From Lachnospiraceae bacterium (lineage in GTDB: Bacteria; Bacillota; Clostridia; Lachnospirales; Lachnospiraceae), in assembly GCA_022510705.1 (NCBI GenBank), contig JAFLSX010000008.1, positions 1-57,189 on the forward strand: a DNA stretch of 57,189 nucleotides. Direction: 5' to 3'. The position numbers were made by a program, and so were the translations under genes. Shown here one piece after another: positions 35,611 through 46,100 of this stretch; position 1 is the stretch's first letter; every line of letters begins with the position of its first letter. Below the pieces are notes generated by a model. It worked only from the letters and a program-made list of their open reading frames with translations. It was not told the DNA's origin and searched no databases.

Positions 35611-35647
35611 TTCATTGTTTCCTTTTGTTATACTGTTTACAAAATCA

Positions 35648-35676
35648 AGTATATCAAAAATATTTTTAATTTACAA
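35648..35676 (-). promoter_or_regulatory. apbE promoter
   Basis: The minus strand shows TTGTAA (35676-35671), 17 bp, then TATACT (35653-35648), about 40 nt before the apbE ATG. Confidence 0.55.
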
Positions 35677-35690
35677 TACAGGGAGTTTTC

Positions 35691-36110
35691 ATGACGGCAC
35701 CAAATCCCCTTTATTCCGATAAGAAAATAAACCGCCGGGCAGCTCTCCTGGCGGTACTGCTGTTTATGCTGCTTGCCGCATCCGCAGCCTGCCTGCTCTA
35801 TAGCAGATATAAAGCCCCAAAAGCCTTAAAGGCCCATATTTATCTGCGGGGGGAACTGCTTACCAGTATTGACCTGCGTACAGTCACGGAAGCCTATACC
35901 TTTAGAGTAGAAATTCCGGGGGGCGGCAGCAATACCATAGGCGTTAAGCCCGGGTCCATTGCGGTTTTGGATGCCGACTGTCCCGACAGACTCTGTGTCC
36001 TGGCCGGTTACACAGACACCACTCTGCTGCCCATCGTCTGTCTTCCTCATGGGCTGATCATCAGACTGGAAGCGGATCAGTATGCCTCACCGGATGTGAT
36101 CAGTTACTAG
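35691..36110 (+). CDS. NusG domain II-containing membrane-anchored protein
   Basis: 139 aa; one N-terminal membrane helix (about 17-38), then an outside NusG-II domain with DADCPDRLCV and IVCLPHGLIIRLE, the conserved Cys and LPH patterns of PF07009. It is not the transcription factor NusG. Family members cluster with Gx/HepT-like membrane proteins and ApbE in Firmicutes, and an exported redox or quinone-related job is suspected. GGGAG lies 7 nt before the ATG. Confidence 0.85.
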   Translation: MTAPNPLYSDKKINRRAALLAVLLFMLLAASAACLLYSRYKAPKALKAHIYLRGELLTSIDLRTVTEAYTFRVEIPGGGSNTIGVKPGSIAVLDADCPDRLCVLAGYTDTTLLPIVCLPHGLIIRLEADQYASPDVISY

Positions 36111-36142
36111 CTTCCCAAATATGCAAAGAAAGTGTGTGATAT

Positions 36143-36676
36143 ATGTTTAAAAACCGAACCGCCTTCCCCAATTCCATTACGCGGCTTACCGTTCTGGCGG
36201 TTTTCACCGTCATCGCCTTGACTTTGTTCGTGGTAGAGAGCGCGATTCCCGTTCCGGTTCCCATTCCCGGCCTCAAACTGGGACTGGCCAATATTGTCAC
36301 GCTTATTGTACTGCAGTTTTTTACCCTTCCGGAGGCTCTTTTGGTACTGACCGCACGGATTCTGCTCTCAGCTTTCTTTGCCGGCCAGGCCTTAAGCCTG
36401 CTCTATAGCTTTGCCGGAGGACTGCTCAGTCTGTTTCTCATGGCCCTGTTAAACCGTTTTCTCTCGGGCCGCTTTCTTTTTATTACCGGTATCTTCGGTG
36501 CTCTGGCCCATAATGTAGGGCAGCTTATTGCCGCCTGCCTGATTTTAGGTTCTCCCGGTGTGTTCGCCTATCTGCCCTTTTTAATGATCAGCGGCAGTAT
36601 CACAGGCCTCTTTACCGGCCTTAGCGCGCATTATGCCGTAAAATACTTAAAGCCCCATCTTTCCCGTTTTCACTGA
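36143..36676 (+). CDS. Gx transporter family / heptaprenyl diphosphate synthase component I-like membrane protein
   Basis: 177 aa with about five transmembrane segments. The conserved family start is visible as LALTLFVVESAIPVP-like sequence followed by PGLKLGLANIVTL. These ECF-S-like small membrane proteins lie next to polyprenyl synthases or NusG-II/ApbE genes; they may import a flavin or quinone precursor. It is 32 bp after the NusG-II gene and ends the two-gene plus-strand unit. Confidence 0.8.
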   Translation: MFKNRTAFPNSITRLTVLAVFTVIALTLFVVESAIPVPVPIPGLKLGLANIVTLIVLQFFTLPEALLVLTARILLSAFFAGQALSLLYSFAGGLLSLFLMALLNRFLSGRFLFITGIFGALAHNVGQLIAACLILGSPGVFAYLPFLMISGSITGLFTGLSAHYAVKYLKPHLSRFH

Positions 36677-36681
36677 AACAT

Positions 36682-36735
36682 AAAAACCGCTGCAGTAGGC
36701 TTCAGTCTCAGGAAGCTGATCGCCGCAGCGGTTTT
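36682..36735. terminator. Bidirectional terminator
   Basis: The stem aaaaccgctgc / gcagcggtttt with an inner ggcttc/gaagc pairing serves both the plus-strand NusG-II/Gx unit and the minus-strand clostripain-like gene. Confidence 0.85.
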
Positions 36736-36776
36736 ATATTCTTTTCATCCTATTGAGATGTTATCCCATTGGTGTT

Positions 36777-38996
36777 TCATCCCAAAGGAATCATCTCCGA
36801 TACGGAAACATTTCCCTGTGCGTCCGTCACATAGAAGATACAGTAGTAATTCTGCGGACGCTGCAGGGGCTGTACCGTCAGGGAGTAAGGCTTCTGCAAA
36901 TCCTGATCAAAGCCCATAAACCAGTCAGATACCTCCCAATCAAAATACGGCAGCAGCTGCCCGTTTTCATCCCGGGTAATATAACGCGCCTTCAGGCCGA
37001 AGGATATATATTCGTAATCCTCCAAATTAAGGAGCTGCTTGCTGGGATTCTGAAAATCAGAATCCTCATCTTCATTGGAAGTGGGAACAGCACTTCTGAT
37101 AAACCCGTTCGGGTACTCGTCATTCACCACGATCTGCAGCATAGCAACATCAGAAATATAAGTAAAATCCTCTTCCCATCTTGAGAGAATGCCATAAGCC
37201 AGATAGCGTCTCTCCGTTTCAGTGGAATCTTTCTCTATCAGAATCATGGGAAGGGGAGACAATTCACCCTCTTCCTCCATGTAAATCACGCTGTTGCTGT
37301 AGAAAGCATGGAGCACGCCGTTTTCATCCATCTGTACGTCACTGCTGCTGTGGATATAGAGATACATCTCTCCCGCTCTCTCATCTTTGTCGGCATCAAT
37401 ATAATCTTCTCCTTCCAAATTACCGAGGATCATATAGCTGGCCTTGCCGAAATTCTGCTGCTGTTCCTCGGTAAGTGCCAAGGAAATATCACTGACTAGG
37501 CCCGCGGAACTTACATATTCCTGGGTCTGAGCCTCCGCCTCTGCAACATCCACGGTCTCCACATCGGTCACTGCCTTAGCAAGATTCCAATTGCTTGTCA
37601 GCTGGTCACCGCTTTCTATTTCATAGAAGCTGTGCAAGAAATTCACATAATCAGGTGCAAACCCGGCCGCCTCCTGCCATTCGATATAGTAATCCGTATA
37701 ATCATCCTCCGCCTGATAGGGATAACAGATGGAAATTCCCTCCGCTTCATCCACATTGGAACGGGTATAGACGATCATACTGGTAATAGCTGAAATGGCA
37801 TCATCCGCAGAAGCATTGGACGCTCCCGAGAATTGATCTAACAACTGGCGAACATCTACCAGACTGTAATTATAATCAGAAGAATAGGATCCGAAGTCCC
37901 TGACATCGTTGCGGTTTCGCACAATGGCCGGAAAAGTATTCACATCCAAGAGGGAGTCCATCTCCCTAAAGAATGCATTCAAAGCATCCTCTGCCGCCTG
38001 ATAACGGTTCAAATCAATACAGGAAAGAGTCAGATCCGCATAGAGTCTGGGATTTACGGCATAGGCCTTCTCTCCGTACTCCATATAGGAATCTACAATT
38101 TCTTTGCCCAGTCTCGCACCGTCCATATCCGGCTCACTCAGATAGGAAAGGAACTCGTAGTTCCAGCCCCAGCCCGGCTCAGTTTCCTGAGAAGCGATCA
38201 TAAAATCCGCATAGGGAGAGAGCATAGCGGCTATCTCCAAAGAATTCATCAAGCAGGCATCAAAACCTATCCATTCCAGCTTATTGCCGGATTTCCCCAC
38301 TGAATTTTCCAGTGCTGTCTGCATTTCCTGCAGAGAAAGAATGTCATTATAGTTTTCATCCACACCGAATCCAAATACCGGTCCTGCGCCATGATCCCAC
38401 AAAATCAGACCGTATTTGTCCGTATCATAATTTTCCAAACAAAAATTGATAAAATCGGATAAGGTGGAAGACTTTCCCATATTCTTTCGGGAGGTGGTAT
38501 CTATCACTTCAAAACCGTCCTTACCCAATTCCATCATCGTTGTTTTATCTCCCGATACACCGGGATAGGACCAATCTTCTGCCCCTCCTAAATATACTAC
38601 GATATTGTTATTCTCAGTGTCGACTCCCGCTTCCTCCATTTCCACAAGATCCATGGTAGCGCTTCCATATCTGGATTCCAGATCGGACCCTACTACATAG
38701 ACCATGATGGTCTGAGAGTAAACCTCACCGGTCTTTTCCAACCCTTCAAAATAGGCAAGACTGCCGTTTAAGGAACCCAGACTCTGGCTTCCCGACTGAT
38801 TAGATGATCCGCCTCCGTTCTGCAGGGGCAGCATGGTATCCGGATCTCCCGTCCAGATGGCCTTTGAGCCCGGATAATCTGTTCCGATATCTTTTGTATC
38901 CGGCTGCGCTTTTTCACCACAAGCTGCAAGCTGTAAGGCCAGCGAAAAACTACATACCAGTGCAATTCCCTTCTTAAATCCCTTCTTCATATTCAT
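36777..38996 (-). CDS. Clostripain-related cysteine peptidase (C11), lipoprotein
   Basis: 739 aa; lipobox LAAC (C26), low-complexity Gly/Ser/Asn/Gln linker (about 58-78), then the C11 caspase-like core with catalytic H202 in LILWDHGAG and C248 in GFDACLMN. Members cut after Arg/Lys and are often self-activated. The long C-terminal half (about 460-739) has beta-rich sequence with no family I recognise. It should be anchored on the outer face of the membrane. It has its own promoter and ends at a shared terminator. Confidence 0.9.
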   Translation of the reverse strand: MNMKKGFKKGIALVCSFSLALQLAACGEKAQPDTKDIGTDYPGSKAIWTGDPDTMLPLQNGGGSSNQSGSQSLGSLNGSLAYFEGLEKTGEVYSQTIMVYVVGSDLESRYGSATMDLVEMEEAGVDTENNNIVVYLGGAEDWSYPGVSGDKTTMMELGKDGFEVIDTTSRKNMGKSSTLSDFINFCLENYDTDKYGLILWDHGAGPVFGFGVDENYNDILSLQEMQTALENSVGKSGNKLEWIGFDACLMNSLEIAAMLSPYADFMIASQETEPGWGWNYEFLSYLSEPDMDGARLGKEIVDSYMEYGEKAYAVNPRLYADLTLSCIDLNRYQAAEDALNAFFREMDSLLDVNTFPAIVRNRNDVRDFGSYSSDYNYSLVDVRQLLDQFSGASNASADDAISAITSMIVYTRSNVDEAEGISICYPYQAEDDYTDYYIEWQEAAGFAPDYVNFLHSFYEIESGDQLTSNWNLAKAVTDVETVDVAEAEAQTQEYVSSAGLVSDISLALTEEQQQNFGKASYMILGNLEGEDYIDADKDERAGEMYLYIHSSSDVQMDENGVLHAFYSNSVIYMEEEGELSPLPMILIEKDSTETERRYLAYGILSRWEEDFTYISDVAMLQIVVNDEYPNGFIRSAVPTSNEDEDSDFQNPSKQLLNLEDYEYISFGLKARYITRDENGQLLPYFDWEVSDWFMGFDQDLQKPYSLTVQPLQRPQNYYCIFYVTDAQGNVSVSEMIPLG

Positions 38997-39047
38997 AAAC
39001 GCCTCTTTCTTTTGCAGAACACAACAGTTGCCGATTCAGATACCCTT

Positions 39048-39076
39048 ATCATATACTACTTTTCCCTAATTATCAA
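39048..39076 (-). promoter_or_regulatory. Promoter of the clostripain-like gene
   Basis: The minus strand shows TTGATA (39076-39071), 17 bp, then TATGAT (39053-39048), overlapping the larE stop. Confidence 0.6.
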
Positions 39077-39890
39077 GGGTTCGATTCATACTTCCCATGC
39101 GATATCCGGCCAGGTCCATGGAGACATACGTAAAGCCGTATTCTGTAAAACGCTCCACAATCAATTTCCGGTTCTCTTCTGCAATCAGTTTTGTAAATTC
39201 CGTCGGTTCTATCTCAATACGGGCTATCAGACCGTGTATTCGTACGCGTACCTGATGAAAGCCCAGATCTAAAAGCAGCTGCTCCGCCAAATCCACCATA
39301 TGCAGTTTTTCCTCGGTAATGGTCTCACCGTATACAAAACGGGAGGCCAGACAGGCAAAAGACTGCTTCTCCCAGGTAGGCAGCTCCATTTCCCTGGACA
39401 ATGCTCTGATTTCTTCCTTATATAACCCCGCATGGCGCAGCGGACTCTTTACATCCAATTCAGCTACCGCCTGCAAGCCCGGTCTGTAGTCCCCATTGTC
39501 ATCCATATTGGATCCTTCTAATACATAACGCATGTTATTTTCTTTTGCAATATCGATTATTTTTTCAAACAGCTCTTTTTTACAAAGGTAGCATCTATTT
39601 TGGGGATTCTGTTTAAATCCCTCGATCTCCAGTTCTTCGGATTCACAGATAAAATGTTTTACACCCTCTTTTTCACAGAATGCTTTCGCTTCCTCTAATT
39701 CTCTTTTCGGGAAAGAGCAGGATCGGGCGGTTACCGCTATGACATTCTCGCCCAGTACCTCTTTGGCCACTTTAAGCAAAAAGGTAGAATCCACGCCACT
39801 GGAAAAAGCCACTGCCACACTTCCCAACTCTTCTAAATATGCTTTTAAATCTTCCAGTTTCTGATGTATTTTCCTTTCTTCCTGCAGCAT
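39066..39890 (-). CDS. larE: LarE-family ATP-dependent sulfur transferase
   Basis: 274 aa PP-loop enzyme (AFSSGVDSTFLL, 28-39). LarE inserts sulfur into the nickel-pincer cofactor of lactate racemase. Three cysteines, C100 and C103 in RCYLCKK and C180 in QSFACLASRF, fit the pattern of LarE forms that bind a [4Fe-4S] cluster and need not sacrifice a cysteine. No larA, larB or larC is in the window, so a different nickel-pincer enzyme or a distant lar locus is possible. Confidence 0.88.
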   Translation of the reverse strand: MLQEERKIHQKLEDLKAYLEELGSVAVAFSSGVDSTFLLKVAKEVLGENVIAVTARSCSFPKRELEEAKAFCEKEGVKHFICESEELEIEGFKQNPQNRCYLCKKELFEKIIDIAKENNMRYVLEGSNMDDNGDYRPGLQAVAELDVKSPLRHAGLYKEEIRALSREMELPTWEKQSFACLASRFVYGETITEEKLHMVDLAEQLLLDLGFHQVRVRIHGLIARIEIEPTEFTKLIAEENRKLIVERFTEYGFTYVSMDLAGYRMGSMNRTLDN

Positions 39891-39922
39891 ATCGTTCTCT
39901 CCTTTAAATCGTGATTAAATTT

Positions 39923-40357
39923 TCAAATAATATACTGATTCACATATTCGGACTGCCAATCCAGCAGGTCCGCCAAAGTGATATTATCCACTACCTGATT
40001 GACTGCATCATTTATTTTGCTCCATACCTTACCTACCGCACAGTTCTCACTGTGCTCGCAGGATACCGGATTATCCCCAACACAGCTGACCGGTGCCAGA
40101 TCCCCCTCCGTCAGACGTAAGATCATACCCACTGTATACTCCTTAGGGTTCCTTGCCAGTAGATAGCCTCCCTGTGCGCCTCTCACACTCCGTACATAGC
40201 CGGCCTTATTTAAGGACGGAATGATCTGCTCTAAATACTTGTCCGAAATCTGCTGCCTTCTGGCTACGTCTTTTAAGCTGATGGGCTCTCCTGTATTATA
40301 GGTAGCCAAATCCAGCATCAGATGCAGTGCATATCTTCCCTTTGTAGATATTTTCAT
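39923..40357 (-). CDS. Rrf2-family iron-sulfur transcriptional regulator
   Basis: 144 aa winged-helix regulator with the Rrf2 opening MKISTKGRYALHLMLDLA and the recognition region VRGAQGGYLLAR. Three cysteines C92, C100 and C106 (SC-x7-C-x5-C) are placed as Fe-S ligands in IscR/NsrR-type proteins. It may sense iron-sulfur status or cysteine. iscS/iscU, frequent partners, are not in the window. Confidence 0.9.
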   Translation of the reverse strand: MKISTKGRYALHLMLDLATYNTGEPISLKDVARRQQISDKYLEQIIPSLNKAGYVRSVRGAQGGYLLARNPKEYTVGMILRLTEGDLAPVSCVGDNPVSCEHSENCAVGKVWSKINDAVNQVVDNITLADLLDWQSEYVNQYII

Positions 40358-40387
40358 GTTTTTCCTCGCATTCTGCCGAAAACGGCT

Positions 40388-41146
40388 CTAAATATCTCCT
40401 GTTAAATCCTTTACTACTTCTCCCGCAATGATCAGTCCCACTACCGAGGGGACGAAGGCATTGCTCCCCGGCACCTGTCTGCGCTGTGTGCACTTCCTTG
40501 TCGTGCCCGGCGGACAAATACAGTTCGTACGGCAGCTGATTGCCATATCGTCCATGGGCGTCAGTGGCTTTTCCTTGGAATACACCACCTTCAGACGGGG
40601 AATCCCTCTTTTTTTCAGTTCTCTGCGCATAACCTTTGCCAAGGGGCAGACTTCCGTTTCATAGATATCTGCCACCATAAAGCCGGACGCATCCAGCTTG
40701 TTGCCGGCTCCCATAGAACTGATGATGGGCGTACCGCACCGATACGCCTCTTCTGCTAACTGCAGCTTGCCGGTCACGGTATCGATGGCGTCCACTACAT
40801 AGTCATAGGCCGTAAAATCGAACTGCCCCGCGGTTTCCGGCAGATAAAAAGTTTGATACGTATGAACAACCGCCTCAGGATTGATATCTAATATCCTCTC
40901 TTTGGCTACCTCCACCTTATAGCGCCCTATCGTGCTTCTGGTTGCATGGAGCTGACGATTTAGATTCGTCAGACAGATTTTGTCGTCATCGATCAGATCC
41001 AAGGCACCCACGCCGCTGCGAGCCAGAGCCTCCACAGTATAGCCGCCCACACCGCCAATACCGAACACCGCTACTTTGGCCCGGGCTAACTTTTCCATTC
41101 CTTCTTTTCCTAACAGAAGCTCTGTTCTGGAAAATTGATTCAACAT
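40388..41146 (-). CDS. tcdA: tRNA threonylcarbamoyladenosine dehydratase
   Basis: 252 aa ThiF/E1-like enzyme that cyclises t6A37 in tRNA to ct6A. ATP-binding GIGGVGGYTVEALARSG, the LNRQ motif in NLNRQLHAT, and TNCICPPGT with the E1-like cysteines. It follows the HD gene by 6 bp. Confidence 0.9.
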   Translation of the reverse strand: MLNQFSRTELLLGKEGMEKLARAKVAVFGIGGVGGYTVEALARSGVGALDLIDDDKICLTNLNRQLHATRSTIGRYKVEVAKERILDINPEAVVHTYQTFYLPETAGQFDFTAYDYVVDAIDTVTGKLQLAEEAYRCGTPIISSMGAGNKLDASGFMVADIYETEVCPLAKVMRRELKKRGIPRLKVVYSKEKPLTPMDDMAISCRTNCICPPGTTRKCTQRRQVPGSNAFVPSVVGLIIAGEVVKDLTGDI

Positions 41147-41152
41147 AGGCCT

Positions 41153-41740
41153 CTATCCTTCTTTCTCCATAGCCTCCCGTATCTCCTGCTCGCAGGAACG
41201 CATAGCCAAAATCGTCTTCTCCAACAGTTCATCCAGATCCATACCCAGCATATCCGCTCCGCGCTCAATAACGTCTCTGGAGCAGCCTGCTGCAAAGGCA
41301 GGGGTCTTATACTTCTTTTTCAAAGATTTCAGCTCCATATCCTGTACGCTTCCGGAAGGACGGATCCTGGCCGCCGCGCCGATCAGACCTGTCAGTTCAT
41401 CCACCGCGTACAACACTTTTTCCATTTCATGTTCGGGCGCAATATCCACTGTCAGTTCATAGCCGTGGCTGCAGACTCCGTGGATGATATCCTCACCCAC
41501 ACCGGCCTCTCTCAAGAGCTCGGGGGCTTTAATACAGTGCTGATCAGGATAGCATTCAAAATCGATATCGTGGAGCAAGCCCACAATCCCCCAATACTCC
41601 GCTTCATCACCGTATCCCAGTTCCTTCGCAAACCATTTCAATACTCCTTCCACTGTCAGCCCGTGTTGAATATGAAAAGGATCTTTATTATATTTTTTTA
41701 ACAAAAGAAACGCCTCGTTTCTTGCTATATGCTCTCTCAT
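41153..41740 (-). CDS. HD-domain hydrolase
   Basis: 195 aa. A single HD domain with H26 (IQHGLTVEG), LLHDIDFECYPDQH and a late D in VDELTGLIGA. Related proteins are often labelled HDIG or HAD-linked phosphohydrolases; the substrate is unknown. A strong promoter lies upstream, and it appears to head a unit with tcdA and the Rrf2 gene. Confidence 0.8.
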   Translation of the reverse strand: MREHIARNEAFLLLKKYNKDPFHIQHGLTVEGVLKWFAKELGYGDEAEYWGIVGLLHDIDFECYPDQHCIKAPELLREAGVGEDIIHGVCSHGYELTVDIAPEHEMEKVLYAVDELTGLIGAAARIRPSGSVQDMELKSLKKKYKTPAFAAGCSRDVIERGADMLGMDLDELLEKTILAMRSCEQEIREAMEKEG

Positions 41741-41781
41741 ATGAGTAACCGCGCCTTTCTATTTCCCACTTATTCAATCGG

Positions 41782-41811
41782 ATTATAGCACATTGTACAT
41801 CTTGCTGTAAA
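41782..41811 (-). promoter_or_regulatory. Promoter of HD gene-tcdA unit
   Basis: The minus strand shows TTTACA (41811-41806), 18 bp, then TATAAT (41787-41782). Confidence 0.7.
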
Positions 41812-41814
41812 TAA

Positions 41815-41843
41815 TAAAAACAGACCGGCAATACAGCCGGTCT
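41815..41843 (-). terminator. Terminator of groESL
   Basis: The 8-bp stem agaccggc / gccggtct (41822-41829 with 41836-41843) is followed by U-rich sequence on the minus strand, 40 nt after groEL. Confidence 0.85.
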
Positions 41844-41884
41844 TTATCAACTCGTTTTTATATTTTTATTACGTGCAAGCCTGT

Positions 41885-43847
<1,963 letters not shown>

Positions 43848-43886
43848 AAAATATTGCCTCCTTAATAAGTATCTCTTTGATTGTTA

Positions 43887-43913
43887 TTAGCACTCAATAC
43901 AAATGAGTGCTAA
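43887..43913 (-). promoter_or_regulatory. CIRCE operator (HrcA binding site)
   Basis: A perfect 9-9-9 inverted repeat TTAGCACTC-N9-GAGTGCTAA, about 40 nt upstream of groES and just after the promoter. Confidence 0.97.
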
Positions 43914-43925
43914 TTTCTAAAGCAT

Positions 43926-43954
43926 ATATTAGTTTTATATGCAGCGCTTTGCAA
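43926..43954 (-). promoter_or_regulatory. groESL promoter
   Basis: The minus strand shows TTGCAA (43954-43949), 17 bp, then TAATAT (43931-43926), directly upstream of CIRCE, so HrcA would block initiation. Confidence 0.7.
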
Positions 43955-44078
43955 ACGCGAGTACAGATATATAATTCTTATTATTACATATTTTCTCTCG
44001 TTTTCTTTATTTTTCTCTTGTTTTCTCATTTTTACCCAATTAATGGGATTTAATAATTATTTTAGATTCTCTTAATTT

Positions 44079-44711
44079 CTATCTGGATTTTCTGTTCCCA
44101 ATCAGATAACAAACTGCAACGAGAATCGTAAATCCATAGCCCATAGCCAGATTGGCTGCAAAATTACCCCACAGCTCATGGCGCTCCATATAAAATGCCA
44201 GATCCATGACCACATCTATATATTTGAAATGACCTATACTCACCACATCATTCAATGCCTTCCATACGGAATAAGCATATGCAGCCCAAGTAGCCGGGAA
44301 AATGACGATCAGCCCGAATATAATGCTGATCACATTTCCGAAAGTATCCTGTACTTTACCAAGCAGTTTGTAACCAAAACGAGCCATAAAGAAGATCAGT
44401 ACGGCAATCCAGCCGGATATAAAACCCAGACAGCCTATGATCGTCCAGACAACACCGCCAGCAATGGCACCCAAGGCAGCACCTAAAATACCCAGCGGCC
44501 TATTGCCGGTCTCGATAATAGGTGAGCCGATATTTGCCCCCCCGTACTGGTTTCCTGCAGTATACTGATCATAGGAACTGCCATAGGGGTACTGTGTATA
44601 CTGGGTGTTTTGCGCATACGGGTCATTCGCGGTATTCTGCGAATACTGTGTATACTGACCGCTCTGTGAAAATTGATTGTTCTGGTTCTCCATGTTTTGA
44701 TTGTTATCCAT
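44079..44711 (-). CDS. Membrane protein with Asn/Gln/Tyr-rich N-terminus
   Basis: 210 aa. Residues 1-60 are low complexity (Asn, Gln, Tyr, with repeats such as QYTQYSQNT and AQNTQYTQYP). Then come three or four membrane helices in the middle and one near the C-terminus (AMGYGFTILVAVCYLIG). No family recognised for the membrane part. The pattern of a disordered Q/N/Y-rich head on a small membrane domain recurs in Clostridia; the role is unknown. Confidence 0.6.
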   Translation of the reverse strand: MDNNQNMENQNNQFSQSGQYTQYSQNTANDPYAQNTQYTQYPYGSSYDQYTAGNQYGGANIGSPIIETGNRPLGILGAALGAIAGGVVWTIIGCLGFISGWIAVLIFFMARFGYKLLGKVQDTFGNVISIIFGLIVIFPATWAAYAYSVWKALNDVVSIGHFKYIDVVMDLAFYMERHELWGNFAANLAMGYGFTILVAVCYLIGNRKSR

Positions 44712-44751
44712 TTTTATACCTTCCTTTCATATATCGTAACTAATAAAATAT

Positions 44752-45372
44752 TTATCTGATAAAGTTTGTATGTATTCTTTCTTCGGATGCCGGAATTTTC
44801 ACACCCGCCATGCGGCCTGCTTCTAATGATTTTAACAGCCATGCCATATTTCTGCCCAGAACCCGCATGGTCTGCAGGCCCTCGCCGTCCTTTAAAACAT
44901 CCTGGGGCGTACTGCCATGTACCTGATTCCAATACTGGGACCCCACAACGGGCATATTGTTGATAGTAAAATATTTGTTCAGTTGGTCAAAAGTTGCGGA
45001 AGCGCCGCCCCTCCTGCAGGAAACCACCGCCGCACCGGGCTTGTAAGCTAACTTAGTTCCACTACTGTAGAAGAGTCTGTCTAAAAAACTGGTAATCTGT
45101 CCGCTTCCCGCCGCATAATGAACGGGGGATCCCACTATAATGCCGTCTATCCCTTCCAGTTTTGCTATTGCTTCATTGACTTTATCCTCATGGATGCAGC
45201 CGCCTTTCAATCTGCAGGCCATACAGCCCATACAACCCGTTATGGGCCGGCTGCCAACCCAAAAAATCTCTGTTTCGATCTGTTCTTCCTCAAGCGCTTT
45301 TGCCACCTCGGCTAACGCCGTGTATGTACAGCCCCTCTCATGAGGGCTGCCGTTTACTAACAATACCTTCAT
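44752..45372 (-). CDS. Flavodoxin-fold NAD(P)H reductase, iron-sulfur flavoprotein-like
   Basis: 206 aa starting MKVLLVNGSPHERGCTYTAL, the FMN-binding loop of the NADPH-dependent FMN reductase family. The cysteine set C-x2-C-x2-C-x5-C (in ITGCMGCMACRLKGGC) is the compact [4Fe-4S] motif of iron-sulfur flavoproteins. These carry electrons or reduce oxygen/peroxide in anaerobes; the partner is unknown. It is 27 bp downstream of the DUF1905-C39 gene and probably co-transcribed. Confidence 0.85.
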   Translation of the reverse strand: MKVLLVNGSPHERGCTYTALAEVAKALEEEQIETEIFWVGSRPITGCMGCMACRLKGGCIHEDKVNEAIAKLEGIDGIIVGSPVHYAAGSGQITSFLDRLFYSSGTKLAYKPGAAVVSCRRGGASATFDQLNKYFTINNMPVVGSQYWNQVHGSTPQDVLKDGEGLQTMRVLGRNMAWLLKSLEAGRMAGVKIPASEERIHTNFIR

Positions 45373-45399
45373 ATTTCCTCCTTCCTCTCACCGAACGGC

Positions 45400-46071
45400 C
45401 TAATCACATTTAATTTCCAAATAGCCTAAAAGCTGACTCATATCATATTCTTCCATAACACCCAGATTGGGGTCATAGTATTTGCCGTCATAGTATACCA
45501 GATAGTGGCAAAAACGCCCCAGCTTCTCCATCATGATACAGCATTTGGGCAACACACAGTCGGCACCCTCTGTGTAGGTAATGACATCCGTATGATCGAT
45601 GCCGTAATAATTAAGTGCAGATATCATCCGCCCCATGGTACCCTGCCATTCCCGACAGTCCATAACCCTGATAACATCCGCAATGGTAACGCCGGCCAGC
45701 ATTGCCACACAGGACTGTCCGCAAAGGCCGTCCTCCGGCTGAATGATGACCTTCATACTGTCAATCTTACGGATCGGATTTTCAAAACTGTACGGACTGC
45801 TGTGGTCCACTTTGATAATGCTGCCGTTAATATGCAGCAGGATATGATGGGGTTTTGAAATGTCCATCTGTTCTACATCCTCTTTCTCCAGATGGATTTC
45901 ATAATTGCCCTTTTCCTTTGGCAGCAGATTACATTCGATAATTTTATTGTCCAGCACCATATCGGCCTGAATCACTTCCCGCTGTTTACACACCTCCCAC
46001 ACATTGAAAGGAATCCTGACCACATACCCCTTATCCTGTTTTTCAATTCTGGCACTGAAAAAATACCTCAT
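45400..46071 (-). CDS. DUF1905 domain fused to C39-like cysteine peptidase domain
   Basis: 223 aa from ATG 46071 (GGGAGG upstream; the TTG two codons earlier is less likely). Residues 1-85 look like a DUF1905 small beta barrel (VRIPFNVWEV, IIECNLLPKEKGNYEIHL). Residues about 108-223 look like a C39 peptidase: Q111-x5-C117-G (QPEDGLCGQSCVAML), H189 in FCHYLVYY and D200 in YYDPNLG. That order, Gln, Cys, His, Asp, fits C39. No signal peptide or membrane helix, so it should be cytosolic. Activity and substrate unknown. Domain calls are by eye. Confidence 0.55.
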   Translation of the reverse strand: MRYFFSARIEKQDKGYVVRIPFNVWEVCKQREVIQADMVLDNKIIECNLLPKEKGNYEIHLEKEDVEQMDISKPHHILLHINGSIIKVDHSSPYSFENPIRKIDSMKVIIQPEDGLCGQSCVAMLAGVTIADVIRVMDCREWQGTMGRMISALNYYGIDHTDVITYTEGADCVLPKCCIMMEKLGRFCHYLVYYDGKYYDPNLGVMEEYDMSQLLGYLEIKCD

Positions 46072-46100
46072 AACCAAAACCTCCCTTTAAACGTACTATT

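Noticed and set aside
35826..36050. Minus-strand 74-codon frame inside the NusG-II gene
   Set aside because: It opposes a well-supported gene with family motifs and has no start site.
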